A stretch of DNA of 64,000 bases from Desulfosporosinus shakirovi. GTDB taxonomy: Bacteria; Bacillota; Desulfitobacteriia; Desulfitobacteriales; Desulfitobacteriaceae. A model generated the notes under the pieces. It worked only from the letters and a program-made list of their open reading frames with translations, did not search any database and was not told the origin of the DNA. Below are positions 58,535-64,000 of the stretch, piece after piece (within the stretch, counting starts at the first letter, position 1; each line of letters begins with the position of its first letter). Position numbers and translations under genes: made by a program. The stretch lies in NCBI RefSeq assembly GCF_020595055.1, contig NZ_JAJDOO010000010.1:102257-166256 (forward strand), written 5' to 3'.

Positions 58535-59170
58535 TTAAATTAGTCCTAATTGATCCACCCCTTTATCTGAAGTTAACAGTTCAAGATTTTCAAATATCTT
58601 ACTCTCGTCCCAATTCCACCATTGGAGTTCTAGCAACAATTCAATATTTTTATCAGTGAAACGTTTCTTAATAAATCTAGCTGGATTGCCGCCATAAATT
58701 GTATAAGGTTCAATGTTTTTTACCACAGTTGAGTTAGCAGCAATAATCGCACCATCACCGATTTTAACTCCTGGCATGATAGTCACATTCTGTCCAATCC
58801 ATACATCGTTACCAATTACAGTGTCACCCCTGAAGGGTAACTGTTCTACAGTTGGAGTTACCTTTTCCCAACCGCCGGCAAAAATATTAAAAGGATATGT
58901 TGTAATGCCGTCCATCCTGTGGTTTGCACCATTCATAATAAATCTGATGCCTTCTGCAATTGCACAGAATTTCCCTATTATCAACTTATCACCCAGAAAC
59001 TCATAATGATGTTCAATGTTATTATGGAAATCCTCGGGAGAGTTTTTGTTGTCGCTATAATACGTGTAGTCTCCAATCTCAACATTTGCCCTTTTGGGCA
59101 GATTCTTTATGTAGCAAACAGTCTTTATCCTTTCATTCGGATATAGCTTGTTCTTATCTGGTCCATTCAT
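58535..59170 (-). CDS. Vat-type xenobiotic (streptogramin A) O-acetyltransferase
   Basis: 211 residues with a left-handed beta-helix of hexapeptide repeats (IIGKFCAIAEGIRF; TVIGNDVWIGQNVTIMPGVK; IGDGAIIAANSTVVKNIEPY). The catalytic His is in MNGANHRMDGITTYPFNIF, the Vat/CAT signature. ATG 59170 follows AAAGGAG. It is close to the Vat and xenobiotic acetyltransferase group; the exact drug substrate (streptogramin A or chloramphenicol) cannot be read. It is beside mph and hflX, all acting at the ribosomal exit tunnel. Confidence 0.88.
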   Translation of the reverse strand: MNGPDKNKLYPNERIKTVCYIKNLPKRANVEIGDYTYYSDNKNSPEDFHNNIEHHYEFLGDKLIIGKFCAIAEGIRFIMNGANHRMDGITTYPFNIFAGGWEKVTPTVEQLPFRGDTVIGNDVWIGQNVTIMPGVKIGDGAIIAANSTVVKNIEPYTIYGGNPARFIKKRFTDKNIELLLELQWWNWDESKIFENLELLTSDKGVDQLGLI

Positions 59171-59396
59171 ATAACACAGCTCCTTTTTTGCCTCCAATAC
59201 TTATCATTCAGGTTATCTGTCCTGAAATCTGTCTATTCTTATAAATTTTGGGCATAAGGAATTGTCCATCCTCCATGTATTGTGTTAAGCTATCCATAGA
59301 GGATGAGAGATACTCCTTTCGCACTTTTAGTATAGCAATTAAATATTAGCAGACCCGTCTCATCTTACTTCTTTCTATAAAAAGGAGGCGCTTAAT

Positions 59397-59873
59397 TTGG
59401 AGACGACAGCTTTAATTCTATCGATCATCTTTTTTGTCGCTGGTCTGCTGGGGACTATACTGCCTATTTTACCTGGTTCCATCCTGATTTACGGAGGCAT
59501 GCTTCTTTATGGCTTCATGACGAAGTTTTCAACACTAGATGCAAATTTCTTTCTCTTACAAGCATTAGTGCTGGTTTTAGTCTTTTCCGTGGATTTTGTT
59601 GCTTCTGCTGCTGGCACACGTCGCTTCAACGGCAGCAAACAGGCAGCTTGGGGTGCAATCATCGGCACAATCCTTGGTTTGATTTTCTTCGGACCGCTGG
59701 GTATCGTCATTGGCCCCTTCCTTGGTGCTGTTGTGGCTGAATTGTTGCGTGGTATACAAATAAATCAAGCAATCCGTGTTGGGTTTGGAACTCTGGTCGG
59801 CATCCTCGGTGGGACAGTATTAAAATTATGTGCTGAAATTTTAATGATTGTTTATTTCTTTATACGTATTTAA
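59397..59873 (+). CDS. DUF456 family membrane protein
   Basis: 158 residues, starting TTG 59397 behind AAAGGAGG. Four to five hydrophobic helices (IIFFVAGLLGTILPILPGSI; AAWGAIIGTILGLIFFGPLG). Glycine-zipper-like stretches are typical of DUF456. No function is known. It is divergent from the vat gene. Confidence 0.82.
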   Translation: METTALILSIIFFVAGLLGTILPILPGSILIYGGMLLYGFMTKFSTLDANFFLLQALVLVLVFSVDFVASAAGTRRFNGSKQAAWGAIIGTILGLIFFGPLGIVIGPFLGAVVAELLRGIQINQAIRVGFGTLVGILGGTVLKLCAEILMIVYFFIRI

Positions 59874-60013
59874 TGGACTAAAACGAAGCCCAATTAATAA
59901 TGCTCTACTAATTCTTACTGCAAAGAACCATGTTCAAATGCCTTTTAATCACCTTTTACATAGACAGCCTTGCTAGATAGTTGCTAATCCTCTAAAGAAT
60001 TCCATGGAAATAT

Positions 60014-60053
60014 TGACTCCTGTGCAGATACGAATGCATCTGTGACAGGAGTT
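60014..60053. terminator. Terminator between convergent genes
   Basis: GACTCCTGT..CAGAT / ATCTG..ACAGGAGT stem followed by TTATT, between DUF456 and the small HTH gene. Confidence 0.7.
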
Positions 60054-60092
60054 TATTCTTATCCACGTTTATCAAACTATAAAAGATAGTGT

Positions 60093-60272
60093 TTAGTTAG
60101 CAGGTTGCCATTTACATCTAACAGGAGAAACAATCGCTTCTTCCTTTTTTAATTCTTTAAATGCTTTATCAATTTCTTTACGCTCCAGACCTGTTAATTT
60201 CTCAACCTCTCCCGCGCTCACAGGTTCTCCTGCATCTCTCATTGCTTTCAGTACATCTTCTTTAATACTCAT
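60093..60272 (-). CDS. Small winged-helix-like protein
   Basis: 59 residues: MSIKEDVLKAMRDAGEPVSA, then EVEKLTGLERKEIDKAFKEL and a basic end CKWQPAN. The pattern resembles an isolated winged helix (MarR or archaeal type) without ligand or dimer domain. Likely nucleic-acid binding; the target is unknown. Confidence 0.75.
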   Translation of the reverse strand: MSIKEDVLKAMRDAGEPVSAGEVEKLTGLERKEIDKAFKELKKEEAIVSPVRCKWQPAN

Positions 60273-60414
60273 TTTACTCAGCCCTTTCAAAAAGTCTTGA
60301 TTATATTTACCTTTTGATTCAGTTTAAGTTCCTAACCCAAAAATGTAAACATTCATCTTCTATTATCTACTTTTTGAAATGCCTATATCCTGGGGCAAGT
60401 CAAGAAAAAATAAC

Positions 60415-60453
60415 AGGTGCTGTACGAAAAATATTAGTTTTAGTACGGCACCT
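60415..60453. terminator. Hairpin between hypothetical genes
   Basis: AGGTGC..GTAC / GTAC..GCACCT stem in the 60,291-60,487 gap. Confidence 0.55.
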
Positions 60454-60487
60454 ATTTATTGGTTCAGTAGCATTGTTCCTCCAGCCT

Positions 60488-60865
60488 TTACTCTAAAAAT
60501 CCCTCCATACTCTCTCGCGAAAGTGTCCATCGCAGTTTAATTGCTTGCAAAGCTACACTGTAACTGATTTGATCCCAGCTTTCCAAAGCATGATCTAAGT
60601 CAAAGCTAGTACTTCCCATGAACAGATGTTGAGCAAGTAAAATAAGTGCTTTATGATTACTCGCAAAACCCTGTTCCAAAATTTTGCCAAAATCGATTTC
60701 TTCTAGAGTGGTATATCTTTTTGTTGCTGACCAAATCTCCTTAGTTGAAGTAAGTATGTAATAGGCTGAGTAATAGCCAGACTCATTTGATTTTTTCTGT
60801 GTTATAAGAGCTAAGAAATGTCCCTTATGTTGGCTATTGGCGTAGTAAATTTGTTCAAAATTCAT
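60488..60865 (-). CDS. Hypothetical protein
   Basis: 125 residues from ATG 60865 (GGGAGAC upstream). The start MNFEQIYYANSQHKGHFLAL and the ending SREEMEGF-like tail show no known motif. No signal peptide or membrane helix. Codon use and ribosome site are normal, so it is probably real. Function unknown. Confidence 0.65.
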   Translation of the reverse strand: MNFEQIYYANSQHKGHFLALITQKKSNESGYYSAYYILTSTKEIWSATKRYTTLEEIDFGKILEQGFASNHKALILLAQHLFMGSTSFDLDHALESWDQISYSVALQAIKLRWTLSRESMEGFLE

Positions 60866-61020
60866 TTTCAGTCTCCCTACAATTTTAATTATCATTGTCT
60901 AAGGTATCGCTTCAACCTCCACGACATTGAGTCTAGTATATACTTATTGGCGATTGACTACTACTATTTTCCCTACAGGCCCGAATTAACAATCCTCTCA
61001 AAATATTATTGCGGTTCAAT

Positions 61021-61656
61021 CTAAGATGGCAATGCTAAAGATGAAGTTGCTCGCCGTATTAATTGACTCGCCAAATACATGCCGAGGCCGATAACGCTCT
61101 CGATGTGCAATAAATGTTCAACGGACGGCTCGTAAAGGATGGTGGCATTAGCTTGAACTTCTTCGTCCCCTTCCCAAACAATTACACACAAGGGGATTTC
61201 GGGGAAAGCTTGGAAAACAGCTGACGCATCCCCAAAAGATGCAGGTTTTCCACCTAAAGCAGTCGCATACGCCAATAATTGTTTGGGCTGATCTCCAAAT
61301 GCCCTGACAAGGCCTAGGATCGAACTTTTGTGAAAGGCAGGGTAAAATAGCATCCCACCGTTCGGTATTTCCTTTAAACTTACCCATTTTTTAGCGGTTT
61401 CTTGGGCTGTTTTGGCATAGGCCAGGTAATTCAAGATTATGATGGCTGCATTAATATCTGGGACATATCCATCTATTTCCCTGTAGATCGTCTCAGTTTT
61501 GCAATCTAAAATATACTCTGAGTTAAAGAACGTCACAATGAATTGTTGGGTTTCTCCAGAGTAGGTCACAGCAAGCTGTGTGGCGATTTCCTCCGGTACC
61601 TTTCTTTTTAGGTCCTGCCAGTATTTATTATAAGCAACTCGGTAATTTGTTTCCAT
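61021..61656 (-). CDS. DUF3786 family protein
   Basis: 211 residues. It begins METNYRVAYNKYWQDLKRKV and has LNYLAYAKTAQETAKKWVSL, then FGDASAVFQAFPEIPLCVIV, characteristic of DUF3786, found in strict anaerobes with corrinoid and Wood-Ljungdahl metabolism. ATG 61656 chosen; the frame begins at 61710. No catalytic site is evident. Confidence 0.82.
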   Translation of the reverse strand: METNYRVAYNKYWQDLKRKVPEEIATQLAVTYSGETQQFIVTFFNSEYILDCKTETIYREIDGYVPDINAAIIILNYLAYAKTAQETAKKWVSLKEIPNGGMLFYPAFHKSSILGLVRAFGDQPKQLLAYATALGGKPASFGDASAVFQAFPEIPLCVIVWEGDEEVQANATILYEPSVEHLLHIESVIGLGMYLASQLIRRATSSLALPS

Positions 61657-61896
61657 TTTAATCAACCACCCTCTCCTTTTTGCACAAAGGCGCTTGAAAC
61701 AAAAATACACATCTTGGCTCCAAGACCTGGTGAATCACACAAGTTTCCTATATTATTGGTATCAATGAAGTTCATCAGTCGACAGACTTAACCCCTAGGA
61801 ATAAGAAGACACTATAATCCTAATACTATTCTAGGATGGAAACAACAAATATAACCCAATAAGTACTTAAATAATTTGAGAAAGAAGTTGTTTTAA

Positions 61897-62505
61897 ATGG
61901 AATTACTTGATGCCATGAAAGCCAGACGAAGCATTCGAAAATTTAAATCCGAACCCATTCCAGAATCCTTGATTACTCAACTTATCGAATCCGCGCGATT
62001 AGCTCCATCTGGCAGTAATATTCAACCTACACGCTTTGTTGTAATTAAAAGTGATGAAGCTCGCAGACAATTAAGCCAAGCTACTCCTTTACCATTTGTC
62101 AGCCATGCGCCCGTTGTCATCGCATGCTGTGTGTCTACAGAGTCCTTTGGAGGCTTAGGAACTCGAATGCGAGAACTCATGGAAGCGGGTGCCTTCACAG
62201 ATACCCCCCTCGAGAAGATGGACACAGAAAGTTATGCAAAGCGTAACCCAATGGATCAAGCCACCGCCGAAGCCTATCTTCGCTTAAACGCGGCCATTGC
62301 TATCGATCACATTACATTACGTGCTGTTGACCTCGGTTTAGGCACCTGTTGGGTCATGATGTTCGACCAAGAGAAAGTAAAGCAGATTCTAGGATTAGGC
62401 GAGAATTATAATGTTGTGGCCTTACTACCCGTAGGTTATCCTGACCAAACCCCCAACTCTCGTCCTAGAATTGAGTTAAGTGAGATCTTGCTTAAAGAAG
62501 TTTAA
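61897..62505 (+). CDS. Nitroreductase family flavoprotein
   Basis: 202 residues. The FMN-binding start is MELLDAMKARRSIRKFKSEP, followed by ESARLAPSGSNIQPTRFVVI, and the C-terminal GLGTCWVMMFDQEKVKQILG and VVALLPVGYPDQTP. It reduces nitro-aromatics, quinones or other substrates with NAD(P)H; the natural substrate is unknown. A single-gene unit. Confidence 0.9.
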   Translation: MELLDAMKARRSIRKFKSEPIPESLITQLIESARLAPSGSNIQPTRFVVIKSDEARRQLSQATPLPFVSHAPVVIACCVSTESFGGLGTRMRELMEAGAFTDTPLEKMDTESYAKRNPMDQATAEAYLRLNAAIAIDHITLRAVDLGLGTCWVMMFDQEKVKQILGLGENYNVVALLPVGYPDQTPNSRPRIELSEILLKEV

Positions 62506-63064
62506 TCCGTTCAAATCTACTTTACGATTTGCAGAATTAATTATCATACTACAAGCTTCGAATAATTCCTCTGATTTTTCAACTCCTATAACATCACTAT
62601 GCTTCGCCCCAAGACTGACATTAGCCTCTCTTGCTCGATAAGCAGTCAGCACAGTTAGCGTTTCTCCCGAAATGTCCAACTGTTGCTTTTTACTTTTTGA
62701 AGAAACCTGTTAAGGGGATCGTGCTACCGAAAAGTATTAAAACTTAACATCAATGTTATTTTGGAGTGATAGTTGCCTTGTTTACAATCATTTTTTTGAC
62801 TGTTTTATGACAACGTTTAATGCAATAGCTATTCTATAAGAATGATCAGCTCCTACTACCTTCCACGTTCTTTCCTAAATTCCTCCCAAGATTAGCAACA
62901 ATAAATCCTCACGGAGTCCCATCACAAACACTCCAGCGGTGAGGTCTCGTATTACAGTTTTTATCCAGAATAATCTCTAAATATTTGACAGTATGTATTC
63001 CGGTTTCAACAGATAAAGGAAAATACATTCTGTGACTCCTAAAATCTCCTATTACATAAATGGA

Positions 63065-63107
63065 GGGGACAGGTCCCTTGTTCTAATCAAAATAAGGAAC
63101 CTGTCCC
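63065..63107. repeat. Inverted repeat / terminator-like hairpin
   Basis: GGGGACAGGTCCCTT / AAGGAACCTGTCCC imperfect stem. In the 62,506-63,189 gap I see no convincing gene; a 67-codon minus frame at 62476-62679 overlaps the nitroreductase end and is not supported. Confidence 0.5.
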
Positions 63108-63189
63108 TTCATTCAGAGTTTTCCAAACCTCATTTTGCAAGGCGTTAACAGATATGATTGGCCTCTACTACTTCATCCCTTTCATTTGC

Positions 63190-63297
63190 CTAGAATCTAT
63201 GAACCAGCCTATAAAGTTTATTACATGAAGCGGCAATAACTACAGTACATGCACCCAAGAAAATACACAATCCAAACGTTAAAATCCATGCTAACAT
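63190..63297 (-). CDS. Small single-pass membrane protein (35 aa)
   Basis: ATG 63297 behind GGGGG gives MLAWILTFGLCIFLGACTVV, then a short basic C-terminus (CNKLYRLVHRF). One membrane helix with a small-residue face. It could be a micro-protein such as a transporter accessory; unknown. The 63,298-63,690 stretch to its right shows no gene. Confidence 0.5.
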   Translation of the reverse strand: MLAWILTFGLCIFLGACTVVIAASCNKLYRLVHRF

Positions 63298-63692
63298 AAG
63301 CGACGCCCCCTTCATATTTATTCACTCGTTAGACATCTCTTGGTAACTTGATCTAAAATCAGATAATTGAATGATGACTTCCGAAACATCAGTTTATGCA
63401 AATAACTATCTAGGAATAGAAGTTAACTACTTTATTTAGATGTATGGTGAATATTTTCACTACATTGCATAAATAAGTTTTTACGTAAGACGTTAATCAC
63501 TTGGTCAGAGTTTCTCCGAAAGTTATGCCATCAATTCACAGTTCATTGAAAGCCTATTCACTCTCCTTTAAACTTCTATCCTTATCTAAAGCCTAACATA
63601 GCGTCAGCTTTAAATCCATACGATAACAACGTGCTCACAATCAGATATATTTATTCTAATAAAGGCCAACCCAATTCTCAACCCATCAAGCG

Positions 63693-63720
63693 AGAGACTA
63701 CCTCGTTAGAGATAGTCTTT
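63693..63720 (-). terminator. rRNA-type terminator copy 1
   Basis: AGAGACTACCTCGTTAGAGA hairpin with a GATAGTCTTT partner, near-copy of the hairpin at 63912-63942. Confidence 0.6.
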
Positions 63721-63734
63721 CTGTTTATGATGTG

Positions 63735-63787
63735 TTACCTGGCGATGACCTATTTTCCCAGGAGCTATGCTCCAAGTATCCTTGGCC
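63735..63787 (-). pseudogene. 5S rRNA 3'-end fragment (partial or degenerate copy)
   Basis: Reverse complement has GGCCAAGGATACTTGGAG, CTCCTGGGAAAATAGG and TCATCGCCAGGTAAC, the 3' half of 5S rRNA, and matches the copy at the window end with one change. Further upstream (63788-63880) the expected 5' half is not recognisable apart from TTCCACCCGTTC, so this may be a chimeric or truncated gene. Confidence 0.6.
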
Positions 63788-63911
63788 CTGGAACGAAAGG
63801 CGGATGATCCTTTCGCCACACTGCGACATATAACGCACTCTCCTGCAGTGTGGATCCCGAACGGGTGGAACCCAGGACCCAAGTATCTTAAGTTACAGTA
63901 TAACTACACAC

Positions 63912-63942
63912 AGAGAGACTATCTCGTTAGAGATAGTCTCTC
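63912..63942 (-). terminator. rRNA operon terminator copy 2
   Basis: AGAGAGACTATCTC / GAGATAGTCTCTCT perfect hairpin followed by T-rich DNA, just after the 5S rRNA end. Confidence 0.75.
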
Positions 63943-63947
63943 TTTTG

Positions 63948-64000
63948 TTACCTGGCGATGACCTACTTTCCCAGGAGCTATGCTCCAAGTATCCTTGGCC
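63948..64000 (-). rRNA. rrf: 5S ribosomal RNA, 3' end (gene continues beyond window)
   Basis: Minus-strand sequence GGCCAAGGATACTTGGAGCA, then CTCCTGGGAAAGTAGGTCAT and CGCCAGGTAAC, is the conserved 3' domain and closing helix of 5S rRNA. The 5' half lies outside the window, so an rRNA operon is expected to the right. Confidence 0.8.

Noticed and set aside
62476..62679. 67-codon minus-strand frame overlapping the nitroreductase end
   Set aside because: No good start site or recognised domain, and it overlaps a solid gene; at most a decayed fragment.
63767..63961. 64-codon plus-strand frame
   Set aside because: Lies antisense to the 5S rRNA sequences.

Overview
The window looks like chromosomal DNA from a low-GC, Gram-positive strict anaerobe of the Clostridia, most like Desulfosporosinus/Desulfitobacterium-type Peptococcaceae. 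This is inferred from the strong GGAGG ribosome sites, TTG/GTG starts, riboswitch-rich leaders, XdhC/FmdE/molybdenum genes and the mixture of Fe-only nitrogenase and nitrogenase-like genes. No database was searched. Most genes are on the minus strand, and the right edge runs into the 5S end of an rRNA operon.

Layout. 0-8 kb: partial alanine dehydrogenase, an AraC-type response regulator, and a K+ module (TrkA/TrkH beside KdpDE, without KdpFABC). 8-15.5 kb: a nitrogenase-like H/D/K set with an iron/corrinoid-type ABC transporter and a cobalamin adenosyltransferase, behind two cobalamin riboswitches. This operon is heavily decayed: frameshift, nonsense codon and deletions. 15.6-18.2 kb: molbindin and small enzymes. 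18.2-26 kb: a complete iron-only nitrogenase cluster, anfH-nifI1-nifI2-anfD-anfG-anfK, followed by a frameshifted nifB. Upstream of anfH lie two tandem attenuator leaders and a gene for a HutP-family RNA-binding protein. 26.4-41 kb: molybdenum region with two modABC transporters, modD, XdhC, a TsaA-FmdE fusion, two HTH/periplasmic-binding-protein-like regulators, three Moco-type riboswitches and several pseudogenes. 41-54 kb: Fe-S proteins, a c-di-GMP riboswitch controlling a stand-alone CheY-like protein, a double-HTH TetR protein, a chemoreceptor, a MerR/MFS pair and a two-component system. 55-59.2 kb: a likely antibiotic-resistance patch (mph, hflX, vat). 59.4-64 kb: small conserved proteins, a nitroreductase and 5S rRNA ends.

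How it fits together. The Fe-only nitrogenase is useful when molybdenum is scarce. The neighbouring molybdate importers, Moco riboswitches and molybdate-type regulators suggest one metal-economy locus. The most interesting signal is the anf leader. On the minus strand, AGUG motifs repeat every 8-9 nt (nine copies in one array). Three more, spaced exactly 8 nt apart, overlap the 5' arm of each of two intrinsic terminators. The gene directly upstream encodes a 146-aa HutP-like protein that keeps the metal-binding histidines. HutP is an RNA-binding antiterminator that reads NAG triplets, so I propose a HutP-type antitermination switch for the alternative nitrogenase.

Many genes are broken. Several breaks are +1 changes in short homopolymers (nifB, hflX, mph), which could be sequencing errors. 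Others are clear deletions and cannot be.
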